This document shows positions 15,309 to 23,725 of a stretch of 42,417 nucleotides of DNA, piece after piece. A model generated the notes under the pieces. The model searched no databases. It was given only the letters and a program-made list of their open reading frames with translations, and was not told the DNA's origin. The DNA is from a virus, in the IMG/VR virus record IMGVR_UViG_3300042876_000925, positions 1-42,417 of that record. One strand, written 5' to 3'. Both the position numbers and the translations under genes were made by a program. Each line of letters begins with the position of its first letter. Within the stretch, counting starts at the first letter, position 1.

Positions 15309-15916
15309 GGCACGAGAAATCCGAGGAGGAGGCCGATGGGGCGGCGGAAGATGAAGAGCAAGAGGCCGCCGGCGACGAGTATGGCGATGGTGGTGACGAG
15401 GATGAGGGTGTTGCGCTGGCGCACGACGTCGGCGATCTCGGCCCGGAGCTGGTCCACTTCGATCCGAAAGTCGTCGCGCTCGCGGGTGGCGGCCTCGAGT
15501 GCAGACGTCTGGACGGCGATCTGGCGGTCGAGATCGGCGGCGCGGGCCTCGGCCCGGGCGAGGTCGGTTTCGGCGGTGAGGAGTTTGGAGGTGAGGTCGT
15601 CGACCTGTTCGCGGGCGGCGGCGAGGGAGAGGCGGACGGTGTCGAGGGCGGGCGCGTGCTCGGGCGCGGGTACGATGGTGGCGGCGGCGGCTTCGGCCCT
15701 GCGGATGGATTCGCGCGCGGCTCCGGCGGCGCGGGTGGCGGCGCGGACGGAGACGGCGGCGGTGGCGACGGTGCCGCGGACGAAGGCGGCGGAGGGAACG
15801 GGGGCCGAGGCAGAACGGGAACGCTTGCCGCCGGCGCAACCGGTGAGGACGCAGGCCCACGCGACGTAGAGGGCGACGAGGGCGATGGCGAGGAGGCGGC
15901 GGCGGAAGAGGGTCAT
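15305..15916 (-). CDS. Lipoprotein with C-terminal membrane anchor, possible u-spanin
   Basis: 203 residues from the ATG at 15914-15916; the longer frame upstream is Pro-rich read-through. A basic hydrophobic leader ends in the lipobox Leu-Thr-Gly-Cys27. Residues about 90-165 are heptad-like and coiled-coil forming (REQVDDLTSKLLTAETDLA). The last 35 residues include a membrane segment (LILVTTIAILVAGGLLLFIF) and a basic, hydrophobic end. A lipid anchor at one end and a membrane segment at the other is the topology of a unimolecular spanin, which links both membranes to finish Gram-negative lysis. Known u-spanins are mostly beta-rich, so the long coiled coil is a difference. Confidence 0.55.
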   Translation of the reverse strand: MTLFRRRLLAIALVALYVAWACVLTGCAGGKRSRSASAPVPSAAFVRGTVATAAVSVRAATRAAGAARESIRRAEAAAATIVPAPEHAPALDTVRLSLAAAREQVDDLTSKLLTAETDLARAEARAADLDRQIAVQTSALEAATRERDDFRIEVDQLRAEIADVVRQRNTLILVTTIAILVAGGLLLFIFRRPIGLLLGFLVP

Positions 15917-15923
15917 GCGAGGG

Positions 15924-16292
15924 TCACGCTTCCTCCGGGTCTTCGGCCAGAAGGTCCATGAGTTCGTCGGCGGATTCGGGGGCGGAGGCTGCGGCGGGGG
16001 CGGCGGCGGGTGTGCCCGAGGTGCGGCCGGCGGCGAGGTCGGCCCGGAGCTGGAGCAGGCATCGCAGGAACGCTTTGTTGAACTGCTGCTGCTTCCGCCA
16101 GCGGGCGGCGTCGCTCTTGGCTTTGGCGTTCTGCCCGGCGACCCACATGGCGCCGACAACGAGCATGGTGCAACCGGTGACGACGAGGGAGAGCGTCATG
16201 GTGGTTTCGCCGTCGATGGTGGCGGTGGCTAAGGTGCTGCAACCGGAGATGGCTCCGGCGGCGGCGATGAAGTTGGTGGCTCCGGAGATCAT
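15924..16292 (-). CDS. Small membrane protein of the lysis cassette
   Basis: 122 residues from the ATG at 16292, overlapping the upstream stop as ATGA. Two hydrophobic stretches, FIAAAGAISGCSTLATATI and MTLSLVVTGCTMLVVGAMWVA, are followed by a basic region and an Ala/Pro-rich acidic tail. It may be a second holin or antiholin, given its place next to the spanin-like gene. This is inferred from topology only. Confidence 0.55.
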   Translation of the reverse strand: MISGATNFIAAAGAISGCSTLATATIDGETTMTLSLVVTGCTMLVVGAMWVAGQNAKAKSDAARWRKQQQFNKAFLRCLLQLRADLAAGRTSGTPAAAPAAASAPESADELMDLLAEDPEEA

Positions 16293-16606
16293 GCGAATAA
16301 TGCGAGGAATTGCGCACGGATGGCTTCGAAATCGACCGGGGGTATGCCGGGATAGGCGGCCGCGGGGGTGTCGGCTATGATGCCGTGGGCGGTGGCGAAG
16401 TCGCCCGCTTGGAGGGCGGCCGCGATGCCGGCCCGCATGGGTTCGAGGTAGAGGCGCTGCCACGCGGGCAGGTTCGCGTAGATGGCTCCGGCGGCGGTGT
16501 AGGCTGCCCGTTTGGCGTTGTGCGCGGCGAACTCGTCGTCGCTGACCTCGCGCCCGAGGTCGCTTTCGATCCAGTCGCCTTCGGCCGTCTCAAGGATGCG
16601 TTTCAT
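16289..16606 (-). CDS. Unrecognised protein after the tail fibre
   Basis: 105 residues. It starts on the last base of the fibre stop (TAATG) and ends overlapping the membrane protein gene. It is mainly helical with an aromatic middle (YANLPAWQRLYLEPM) and a helix-turn region (AALQAGDFATAHGIIADTP). The position after the fibre suggests a fibre-assembly chaperone or accessory protein. No family is recognised. Confidence 0.55.
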   Translation of the reverse strand: MKRILETAEGDWIESDLGREVSDDEFAAHNAKRAAYTAAGAIYANLPAWQRLYLEPMRAGIAAALQAGDFATAHGIIADTPAAAYPGIPPVDFEAIRAQFLALFA

Positions 16607-18753
16607 TACCAGGCTCCATCGAGTTCGATCGTCACGTATTGGTTCACACCGTTTTTCTGGAACAGCGCGGGGGTGATCCTCCCGGTGGTCGGGTCACGCG
16701 AGACGTAGAAAAACAGCACTTGGGATGGGGTGTTCCCCCACAAGGTGGCGGCAATGCTTTTGCCCGTCGGCGTCCCGTTGACCGATACGTTGGTGTCTGC
16801 GGTCGTGAAAATCCCGGTCACGTCGTAAAGCCACACATCGGACACCGACCCCGGCAGACCGGACCCCCGCCACACCTTTGCGGTCGCGTTCGTGACATTG
16901 CCCGTGATCGTGTCGCCCAAAGCGAAGGAGTGGGCGGACGACAGCAGTATCCAGTACGGCCCAGAGGATGCCGCCGCGCCGACAGGGGCAATGATGTTCG
17001 CGTTGCTTTGGTTTCCGCGAAGCGTCGTGATGATGTACGGAGCGGCCGTTGTCCCGCCGTCGCCCCGCCCGACCAACTCCAGCATCCCGATGATCGAGTT
17101 CGAAGACGAAATCGAGAGGCCGGGCACGGGGAAGCGGTACTCGACCCCCGCGGACATGTAGATCGCTCCCATCAGGCGCAACCGCCCGTTGTCGTAGCCC
17201 AAACCGACGCCCGTTCCGCTGAGGCCGTTCGTGGACCACGACATCTTTCGGAGGATCGGGTCGGAGATCGTAGCCGCCAATCCCGCCGGGGTTATGGCGC
17301 GGGCGGCGTCGGTGCCGGCAATCGCTTCGGCAGCCGTCGCAAGCTCGATTGAACCACGCGCCGCCTCGCTCGCCGCCGCGATGTGCGTCCCGGCTTGCTC
17401 GCCGAACATATGCCCGTCGATGTCGGATTGGGCAGCGTTGGCGTTGGTCAATGCGTTGTTGGCAGTCGAAAGAGCGGAATCGGCGGTAGATTGGGCGGTG
17501 TTCGCGTAGGCAATGGCCGCCGTCGCGTCGTTCTGCGCCGATTCGAGCTGGGCGTAGGTGACGAGGTCGCCGGAGTTGCTCCCGCCGATCGGGGGGAGGT
17601 CGGTGATGTCGGCAACGCCGTGCGTGTGTTCGGCGGCGGCTTTGCCGTCGAGGAGGGCGTCGGTCTGGGCGGCGGTGTAGTAGGAGGGAAGGGCCGTGGG
17701 GACGAGGTTGGCGAGGTCGATGACGTCGCGGACGGCGGTGACGGGGACGCGGAGGACGGTGCGGCGCGGTTCGCCGGTGAATTCGACCTCGACTTCGAGC
17801 GTGGCGGAAAGCGTGGGGCCCGCAGTGGCGGCGAAGGCCCAAAACATGGAGTAGGTGGAGAGCGCCATGGGGCCGCTCACGCCGAGGGGGACGAGGAGGC
17901 CCGCGACGTCGACGGTGATGGGGTCTTGCGCGCCGGGATCGGCCCACGCGATGTCCCAGGAGGTTTCGCCGACGGCGGTGACGCTGTAGCCGGCGCCGAG
18001 GGCGGCGGCGATGTCGGCGGCGGTGGCCCGGGCGGAGAAGGTGTAGGCGGTGCCGCCCACGACGGCGCCCCAGGTGCCGCCGTAGGGGGCGGGGTCGAGG
18101 GCGACGCGCTGGACGGAGGGGAGGGAGACGTCGCCGGCTTGGATCTCGGTGACGGTGGCCGCGGCCGCAGGCAGGGGGGTGGCGGGTTCGGCGTAGGCGT
18201 AGGGGTAGCGGACGAGGCGGACGATCTGGATTTCGCGGACGCCATCCGCGCCGGTTTGGACGCGCGAGACGTCGACGATGCTCTGGGGGGCGAGGCCTGC
18301 GGGGTTGGCGGCGATGAGGGTCTTGGGTCCGGACGTCTGGAATTCGACCTGATAGACGCCGGGGGCGAGGCGGGCGACTTCGACCGCGCCGTCGGCGGCG
18401 GCGGTGACGGCGGCGCTGAGTGGGGTCTGCAGCGCGGCGGCGGAGACGTCGAACGGGAGCTGGTCGAGGGCGGTCCCGTGCCCGTCGTAGCTGAGGGCGA
18501 AGGCGCCGGCGGTGGGGATGCCGTCGGGGGAACCGATGGCGACGCGGACGGTGGCATCGGCAGGGTCGATGTAGTCCCAGAGGCGGCCGGGGCTGGCGCT
18601 CGGTTTGACGAGGCGGACGCGGAGCTGCTCGCCGTCGTTCCGGACGAGCTGCCGCGAGGCGGTGTCGGTGCGGGTGCTGTCGGCGGCGAGGAGGAGGCCC
18701 CGCTTGCCGGGGTCGGCGATGTTGATGAGGAGGTCGAGGGTGGGCTCGGGCAT
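16606..18753 (-). CDS. Tail fibre / receptor-binding protein
   Basis: 715 residues. The N-terminal 380 residues are beta-rich domains typical of tail-tip attachment. A Tyr-Tyr-Thr-Ala-Ala-Gln-Thr-Asp-Ala-Leu-Leu segment and a coiled coil (about 410-450; Ala/Asn/Thr/Ser/Asp-rich) follow. Residues about 465-495 contain a repeat seen in phage side-tail fibres (ARGSIELATAAEAIAGTDAA). The C-terminal 210 residues are Gly/Ser/Asn-rich, likely the receptor-binding tip. The motif TTGACA lies 16 bases before the start codon. This gene likely sets host range, and its composition and repeats fit a fast-evolving adhesin. Confidence 0.75.
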   Translation of the reverse strand: MPEPTLDLLINIADPGKRGLLLAADSTRTDTASRQLVRNDGEQLRVRLVKPSASPGRLWDYIDPADATVRVAIGSPDGIPTAGAFALSYDGHGTALDQLPFDVSAAALQTPLSAAVTAAADGAVEVARLAPGVYQVEFQTSGPKTLIAANPAGLAPQSIVDVSRVQTGADGVREIQIVRLVRYPYAYAEPATPLPAAAATVTEIQAGDVSLPSVQRVALDPAPYGGTWGAVVGGTAYTFSARATAADIAAALGAGYSVTAVGETSWDIAWADPGAQDPITVDVAGLLVPLGVSGPMALSTYSMFWAFAATAGPTLSATLEVEVEFTGEPRRTVLRVPVTAVRDVIDLANLVPTALPSYYTAAQTDALLDGKAAAEHTHGVADITDLPPIGGSNSGDLVTYAQLESAQNDATAAIAYANTAQSTADSALSTANNALTNANAAQSDIDGHMFGEQAGTHIAAASEAARGSIELATAAEAIAGTDAARAITPAGLAATISDPILRKMSWSTNGLSGTGVGLGYDNGRLRLMGAIYMSAGVEYRFPVPGLSISSSNSIIGMLELVGRGDGGTTAAPYIITTLRGNQSNANIIAPVGAAASSGPYWILLSSAHSFALGDTITGNVTNATAKVWRGSGLPGSVSDVWLYDVTGIFTTADTNVSVNGTPTGKSIAATLWGNTPSQVLFFYVSRDPTTGRITPALFQKNGVNQYVTIELDGAW

Positions 18754-18779
18754 CTCGCTCTGCGCCGAATGTCAACGCC

Positions 18780-19040
18780 TCACCACATGCCTTCGGGGCA
18801 CCGGGGAAGGATGGCGTAGGATTTTTTTGCGCCGCAGGGGCAGCGGACGCTCGCGCACCGGAGGTCGCCGCCGACGTCGATGACGAGGGGGCAGCCGCGG
18901 CAGATGGCGGCGCGGCGAGCGATTTCGGCGGGCGGGGGGCGCGACGGCGCGGCAGGCTGAGGATGGGGCGCGGGAAAAGCGGCGGGGGGCGAGAGGGAGC
19001 CGAGGCGGATGTAGGTGAGGCTCAGGGGACGGGCTGCCAT
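18780..19040 (-). CDS. Small Cys-rich protein of the tail module
   Basis: 86 residues from the ATG at 19038-19040, overlapping the previous gene by 19 bases. A Pro/Ala-rich N-terminal half is followed by six Cys in the pattern C-x2-C ... C-x4-C-x-C ... C-P, ending with Glu-Gly-Met-Trp. This looks like a small zinc-binding or disulfide-linked domain often seen among phage tail genes. The function is unknown. Confidence 0.65.
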   Translation of the reverse strand: MAARPLSLTYIRLGSLSPPAAFPAPHPQPAAPSRPPPAEIARRAAICRGCPLVIDVGGDLRCASVRCPCGAKKSYAILPRCPEGMW

Positions 19041-20068
19041 GTCATGTTTGCCTCGAAGGACCATGCCTGATGGCCGTCGGGGTCGGGCGCGGCGTCGGGG
19101 GTGATGGTTTGCTGGGCGTGGCTGTTGCAGGCGGCGTCTCCGCCGGAGGGTTGAGGGCATGTTTCGCCGCCGACGACGGCGCACCCGGCTTCCTCGCGGT
19201 CGGGGTCGCCGACGTGCTCGAGGACTTGTGCGTTGTCGAGGAACCAGCCCCAGACCCAGAGGGGGCAGCCGAGGGCGGCGCTTCCCGCAAGAGGTTGTTC
19301 TTCGATCTCGGTCATGCCCGGCGGAACGGCGGGCTTGGGGTTGCCGCCGTAGTAGAATTCGTGCCACGGGCCGACGTCGGGCGGGATGTAGGCCCAGAAT
19401 CGGCCTCGGGTGAGCTCGGTTTTGTCCGCGATCTCGGCCTCGCAACCGAAATTCGTTCCGACGCTCGCGCCGGGGATGGTCGCCCCGTCGTATTCGTGCT
19501 CGGCGCAGAAGGCGGCGCGGGCGGTGCACCGGTCGCGGAAGATGGCGCATTCGACGATTTCGATCGACATGGCGCCAACGGAGGCGCTGCCGGAAATCGG
19601 GGTGGTCGACGCGGAGTTCTGAGGGTGGTCGGGGCAGTCGTAGGTCTGGGGGTCGGACGGGCAGCCGCATTGGAGGCCTGCGACGGTGTGGGTGGCTTCG
19701 CCGTCGATAGGGATCGCGCCGACGACGGTGGCGGTGGAGAGGTCGGCGACGCTGCGGCAGGCTGTGCCGATGGCGATGGTTCCGGCGGCCGTGGCGAGGC
19801 TCGGGGTGGCGGTGCCGGAGGACCATTCGGCGGTGTCGATGAGCTCGACGACACCGATGCATTCTTCGCCGGGCATGGCGACGTAGGACCAGGCGGAAAG
19901 GTTGGCGCTAAAGGTGGGGGCGGTGGCGGCGGTGTAAGAGAGGCTGACCGCAGGGCCACACGGGGCGAGGACAAGGGCGGCGAGGGCGGTGTCGGAGATT
20001 TCGGCGGGCACGAACCCGGCGCGGGTGTCGACGCAGTCGCCGCTGCACGTTCCGAAGCGGGCGGCCAT
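19022..20068 (-). CDS. Cys-rich structural protein of the tail tip
   Basis: 348 residues with about 20 Cys, unusual for a phage protein. The N-terminus reads Phe-Gly-Thr-Cys-Ser-Gly-Asp-Cys, then Thr/Ser/Ala-rich beta segments, a central CGCPSDPQTYDCPDHP cluster and a Trp-rich C-terminal third. It lies between the tape measure and the fibre, so a tail-tip or baseplate component is expected. The Cys pairs may stabilise it outside the cell or bind metal. No family is recognised. Confidence 0.6.
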   Translation of the reverse strand: MAARFGTCSGDCVDTRAGFVPAEISDTALAALVLAPCGPAVSLSYTAATAPTFSANLSAWSYVAMPGEECIGVVELIDTAEWSSGTATPSLATAAGTIAIGTACRSVADLSTATVVGAIPIDGEATHTVAGLQCGCPSDPQTYDCPDHPQNSASTTPISGSASVGAMSIEIVECAIFRDRCTARAAFCAEHEYDGATIPGASVGTNFGCEAEIADKTELTRGRFWAYIPPDVGPWHEFYYGGNPKPAVPPGMTEIEEQPLAGSAALGCPLWVWGWFLDNAQVLEHVGDPDREEAGCAVVGGETCPQPSGGDAACNSHAQQTITPDAAPDPDGHQAWSFEANMTWQPVP

Positions 20069-20071
20069 GGA

Positions 20072-20332
20072 TCACAGCGGTTCGACGTAGAACCGGCGCG
20101 TGACGGTTTGGCCGCCGACGCAGATCTCGACTTCGATGGTTTCCATGGGGCGCTCCTTGGCTTTGCCGGTGAGCTCGATGACGATGTTGCTCTCGGAGAC
20201 GCGGACGGACCCGGCGGAGGCGGGGCTGACGGTGATGCTCTCGAAACGGCGGAGGTAGCGGATGATGGCGGCGACGTGCCGCCACAGGTGGACGAGGCGG
20301 CCGCCTTTCTCGGGCATTTCGGGGAGGCTCAT
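20072..20332 (-). CDS. Small tail-module protein
   Basis: 86 residues from the ATG at 20332, overlapping the upstream stop as ATGA. It begins Met-Ser-Leu-Pro-Glu-Met, has a basic helix (WRHVAAIIRYLRRF), then beta strands (NIVIELTGKAKERPMETIEV). Its position after the 272-residue tail protein suggests a minor tail or tip assembly component. No domain is recognised. Confidence 0.55.
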   Translation of the reverse strand: MSLPEMPEKGGRLVHLWRHVAAIIRYLRRFESITVSPASAGSVRVSESNIVIELTGKAKERPMETIEVEICVGGQTVTRRFYVEPL

Positions 20333-21147
20333 TCCCCTCCCCCTTCTTCGCCCGAGGATCCGGCGAAGACGGCGGCCCCGAAGTTCAACCGGCGCGGGAC
20401 GGCGAACCGGGTGACGCGCTCCCAGATGTTGCCGCGCCACCGGGAGATGACGGAGTCTTCGACGATGACCCAGCCGGGGCCGGCTTCGATGAGGAGCGTC
20501 CGGACGGCGGGATCGACGGGGGACTCGACGATCATTTTCCCGATCTCGGAGTTTTCGATGCCGCCGAAGACGCCGCCGACGCCGGGGCCGCTCTGGACGG
20601 CGGAGTAGATGGAGCCGTTGACCTCGACCCACTTGGGGGCGAACAAAAGCGGGATGTCTTGGCCGTCGCGCCGGGAGAGGAAGTAGTCGTAGCGGAGCCG
20701 CGATCGGGTGGGCATGCTGACTTCGACGAGTTCGAGGGTGGAGCCTTCCTCGATCTGGGCGAAGCGCTCCCAAGGGGAGATCATGCGGGTGGCGCCGTCT
20801 TTGGTGACGGCGACGTACTGCGCGCCGAAGACCCATTGCTCGCCTTCGTACCGGGTGCGGGGGACTTCGGCGTATTCGCGCTCGAATTCGCAGATGCCGC
20901 CGCCGAGGTCGACGGGGTCGGTTTCGCCGACGAGGTAGGTGTCGCCTTCGCCGGGGGTGTCGAGCGGCGGGACGGGCGACGGGGTGACGCCGTAGTAGGA
21001 GTCGCGCGCGACCCAGTATTTCTGCCGGTAGGCGAAGGAGCGCTCGTCGCCGCGGTCTTTGAACGGGTACTCGACGCGGCGCGGGCCGGAGGCGGACGGG
21101 ATGCTGAAGTCGCCGTCGTAGTAGGTGCCGGCCGGGGCGGTGCTCAT
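20329..21147 (-). CDS. Tail protein downstream of the tape measure
   Basis: 272 residues, beta-rich, with many aromatic and acidic residues (YEGEQWVFGAQYVAV, RLRYDYFLSRRDGQ). It starts in an ATGA overlap with the tape measure stop. In siphophages the gene after the tape measure usually codes for a distal tail or tail-tip protein, which is the best guess here. The sequence itself matches no family I know. Confidence 0.55.
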   Translation of the reverse strand: MSTAPAGTYYDGDFSIPSASGPRRVEYPFKDRGDERSFAYRQKYWVARDSYYGVTPSPVPPLDTPGEGDTYLVGETDPVDLGGGICEFEREYAEVPRTRYEGEQWVFGAQYVAVTKDGATRMISPWERFAQIEEGSTLELVEVSMPTRSRLRYDYFLSRRDGQDIPLLFAPKWVEVNGSIYSAVQSGPGVGGVFGGIENSEIGKMIVESPVDPAVRTLLIEAGPGWVIVEDSVISRWRGNIWERVTRFAVPRRLNFGAAVFAGSSGEEGGGE

Positions 21148-23000
21148 TCGTTGGCGACGTTGAAGGCTTTTACTTCGAGGGTGACGGCGGAGATGGTGCG
21201 GACGTCGAGCTGCTGTTTGTCGGCGTCTTTGAGGGAGGGAAGGGAGGCGGCGAGTTCGGCGGCGCGATCGCGGAGTTTGGCGGCGCGATCGAGGTTCTTT
21301 TGCGAGCCGGGGGTGGGTTCGCCGTCGGGGCCGTAGCGGCCGGCGCGGCCGGCGGCGCGGCGGGATTGCTCCATGAGGCGCTCGTAGCGATCCGCTACGG
21401 CGCGGGTGCGGCCGGAGCCGTAGGCGGAGAGTTCGCCGAGGGAGAGTTTGCTCATGTCGGCCCGCTGGCTCTGGAGCTGAAGGGTCTGCGCGGAGAGGTG
21501 CTGGACTTTTTCGCGCTCGGCGGCGGCGGCTTGTGCGGCGTAATCGGAGGTGTCTTTTTCGAGCTGGGCGATGCGGGCGCGGCGCTTTTCGATTTCTTCG
21601 GCGAGGGATGCGCGGCGCTCGTCGATGGTCATGAATTCGCGGGCGATGCCAACGCGGGTTTGGTCGAGCGATTCTTCGTAGGCGGCTTGGGAGACTTCGA
21701 ATTCGTCGCGCTTGAACTTCTCGAAGGCTTCTTGCTCGCGGATGCGGCGGGCGTCGTCGATGGCGCGGATGGCTTCGAGGTTTTTGCCGAGGGCGGAGTC
21801 GAGGCCGAGGGCTTCGTCGGGGGTGGCGGTGGCGAGGCGCTCGCGGAGGCGAGCGTTTTCGGCTTCGAGCTGGGCGCGCCGCTTTTCGTCGGCGGTGGCG
21901 ATCATGCCGGCGATCTTTTTCTCGAGCTCGTACTGGAACTGGCGCTCGGCGGAGACTTTGACGGTTTGGTTGTATTCCTGCTGCGCGGCGGCGAGGGCGT
22001 TGGCGGCTTTGGCCCGGTCTTCGGCGGTCTGCGGGGCGTTATAGGCGGCGCGGGCGGCGTCGAGTTTGGCCCGGGCGGTTTCGACTTCGACGTCGCGGCC
22101 TTCGCGCTTGATCTCGAGGAGCCGGGCTTCGAGGGCGGTGGCGCGATCGGCGGCGTCGAACCGGGCGGCGGCTTCTTCGAGGGCGAGGTCGCGCTGCCGG
22201 CGGACGGCGGCGTATTCCTTGGCGTTGAGGGTGTCGCGGACGCGGCCGAGCCGCTCGGCGTATTCGACACCGATTTTCTCCATCTCGGCGGCGCGGCCGG
22301 AGATTTTGAGCCGCATCTCTTGGATGGCGGCGAGCCGCTCCTGTTTGGTGGCGGCGGCGTCGAGGGCGGTGGCCTCGGCTTTGCGGAGGGCTTCGAGGTC
22401 GCGCTGGCGCTGGGTCTCGACGGCGTCGTAGCCGCTGCCGCCGAGAAGGTGGGACGAGGAGGCGAAGTCGATGATGTGTTTGCCGAAGTCGCCGAGGGTG
22501 CCCCAGATGCCTTTGCCGGAGGAGACGTCGGAGAACTGGTTGAGCTCGGCAGCTTTGGCGCGGAGGTCGTCGAGGCGTTTGCCGATCTGGTCGAGGGTGG
22601 AGAAGTCGGCGCTCACCGAGCCGTCGAGCAGGGCGCGGATGGATTTGTGGAGGGCGTCGCTGGCTTCTTTGGCGGCGGCGAGGCGCTGGATGACGACGAC
22701 GCCGACGGTGGCGGCGACGCCGACACCCAGGGCGCTCTGCAGGGAGTTTTCGAGGGAGTCGGCGGCTTGGGCGAAGACTTCGGCGGCGCTGCCTCCCCGA
22801 AGGATGGTCTGGGCGAGGGCGGCGGCGCTGCGCTCGACCTTCTTGTCGTTCTCAAGCCAGCGGTCGGTGGCTTCTTTCTTCGCCGCGGCGGTGCGCTTGG
22901 TGGTGGCGGCGGCGCGCTGTTCGGCTTGGGCGAGGCCTTTCTGGAAGTCGCCGGAGTCGAGGCCGAGCTTGGCGATGAGGGCGGCGGCGTTGGCGCTCAC
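21144..23000 (-). CDS. Tail tape measure protein
   Basis: 618 residues from the GTG at 22998-23000. The N-terminus (ALIAKLGLDSGDFQKGLAQA) is characteristic of phage tape measure proteins. A short hydrophobic segment (ALGVGVAATVGVVVIQRLAA) near residue 100 is followed by about 400 residues of Ala/Glu/Arg-rich coiled coil. The tape measure sets tail length, commonly about 1.5 angstrom per residue, so a short tail of roughly 90 nm would follow. It is preceded by the chaperone-like gene and followed by tail-tip genes, as usual. Confidence 0.85.
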   Translation of the reverse strand: MSANAAALIAKLGLDSGDFQKGLAQAEQRAAATTKRTAAAKKEATDRWLENDKKVERSAAALAQTILRGGSAAEVFAQAADSLENSLQSALGVGVAATVGVVVIQRLAAAKEASDALHKSIRALLDGSVSADFSTLDQIGKRLDDLRAKAAELNQFSDVSSGKGIWGTLGDFGKHIIDFASSSHLLGGSGYDAVETQRQRDLEALRKAEATALDAAATKQERLAAIQEMRLKISGRAAEMEKIGVEYAERLGRVRDTLNAKEYAAVRRQRDLALEEAAARFDAADRATALEARLLEIKREGRDVEVETARAKLDAARAAYNAPQTAEDRAKAANALAAAQQEYNQTVKVSAERQFQYELEKKIAGMIATADEKRRAQLEAENARLRERLATATPDEALGLDSALGKNLEAIRAIDDARRIREQEAFEKFKRDEFEVSQAAYEESLDQTRVGIAREFMTIDERRASLAEEIEKRRARIAQLEKDTSDYAAQAAAAEREKVQHLSAQTLQLQSQRADMSKLSLGELSAYGSGRTRAVADRYERLMEQSRRAAGRAGRYGPDGEPTPGSQKNLDRAAKLRDRAAELAASLPSLKDADKQQLDVRTISAVTLEVKAFNVANE

Positions 23001-23096
23001 GGTGCGGCGGCTGGCGGTGGCTGCGGTGTAAAGGCGGCGAGACGCAAGGGGGTTTGTGTCAGGGCGCTCACGGTGCGGCTACGGGCGGAGGCTGCG
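22992..23096. repeat. Imperfect tandem duplication before the tape measure
   Basis: About 35 bases around the tape measure start (22993-23027) recur with a few changes at 23064-23098, including the shared GGCGCTCACGGTGCGGC. On the minus strand both copies give a Pro-Pro-rich end, a TGA, and an overlapping GTGAGCGCC. It looks like a duplicated stop-start junction. Confidence 0.6.
22997..23071 (-). CDS. Possible 24-residue ORF bridging two tail genes
   Basis: A frame from GTG at 23071 to TGA at 22997-22999 exactly fills the gap between the chaperone-like gene and the tape measure, with GTGA overlaps at both ends. Its end (Pro-Gln-Pro-Pro-Pro-Ala-Ala-Ala-Pro) resembles the end of the upstream protein, since both come from the duplicated junction. 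It may keep ribosomes moving to the tape measure rather than make a functional peptide. Confidence 0.25.
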   Translation of the reverse strand: MSALTQTPLRLAAFTPQPPPAAAP

Positions 23097-23697
23097 GCGC
23101 CGGTTGGGGCTCCGCGGCGGCGAGGCCGCGGAGGTAGTCGCCGCGGACGCGATCGGAGAAGCGGTTGATGAGGGGGGCGCGGGGGTTGTGCCGACGCTGG
23201 ATCAAGCGCAGGTATTGGGCGAGGCGGGGGACCGGTTTATCCAGAATGTCTTCGTCGTCCCAGCCGTATTCGGAGGCGATGTCGTCGATGACGGAGGCGA
23301 TCATGGAGACGGTCGGGACGCGAGCGGCCCCGGATCCGGAGGCGGCCGGGAGGTCGCAGAGCATTTCGTCGAGGTAGGTGTCGATGCCGACGAGCAACCC
23401 GAGGTAAGGGAGGCCGGCGACGCGGGCGATGAAGGCGTCGCGCGCGGCGCGGTCGGAGGGGTCGAAGTCGACGGAGAGAAACCAGAGGGTCTGGGCGGCC
23501 TGGGCGGGGTCGGCGATGCGCCCGTGCATGGCGGGGACGCCCATCGAGCAAAGGGTGAGCAGATCGCGCAGGGTGAGCCGGCGGACGGGGACGCCGCAGA
23601 TCTGCGCGGGCAGGTCGAGGAAGGCGGCGTCGCGCAGGTCGCGCTCGCGATCGAGGGCGGTCTGAAGGCCGGGGATTTCGTCGAGCGGTGCGCTCAT
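23068..23697 (-). CDS. Probable tail assembly chaperone
   Basis: 209 residues, alpha-helical, acidic N-terminus, Pro-rich C-terminal tail. It lies between the major-tail-like gene and the tape measure, where siphophages place tail assembly chaperones. The segments RRLTLRDLLTLCSMGVPAM and LWFLSVDFDPSDRAARDAFI resemble those proteins. No convincing slippery frameshift site with an extended second frame was found. The call is by position and style. Confidence 0.6.
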   Translation of the reverse strand: MSAPLDEIPGLQTALDRERDLRDAAFLDLPAQICGVPVRRLTLRDLLTLCSMGVPAMHGRIADPAQAAQTLWFLSVDFDPSDRAARDAFIARVAGLPYLGLLVGIDTYLDEMLCDLPAASGSGAARVPTVSMIASVIDDIASEYGWDDEDILDKPVPRLAQYLRLIQRRHNPRAPLINRFSDRVRGDYLRGLAAAEPQPAPQPPPVAAP

Positions 23698-23725
23698 CGG
23701 GTGCGTGCGCCCGAAGGAGCGCGGA

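Noticed and set aside
23000-23140. Programmed frameshift in the tail chaperone gene
   Set aside because: No slippery heptamer with a long second frame was found; the region holds only the duplicated junction and a 24-residue ORF.
21300-23168. 622-codon plus-strand Gly/Val/Phe-rich open frame
   Set aside because: It is the complement of the Ala/Glu/Lys-rich tape measure coiled coil; the composition is an artefact of the opposite strand.
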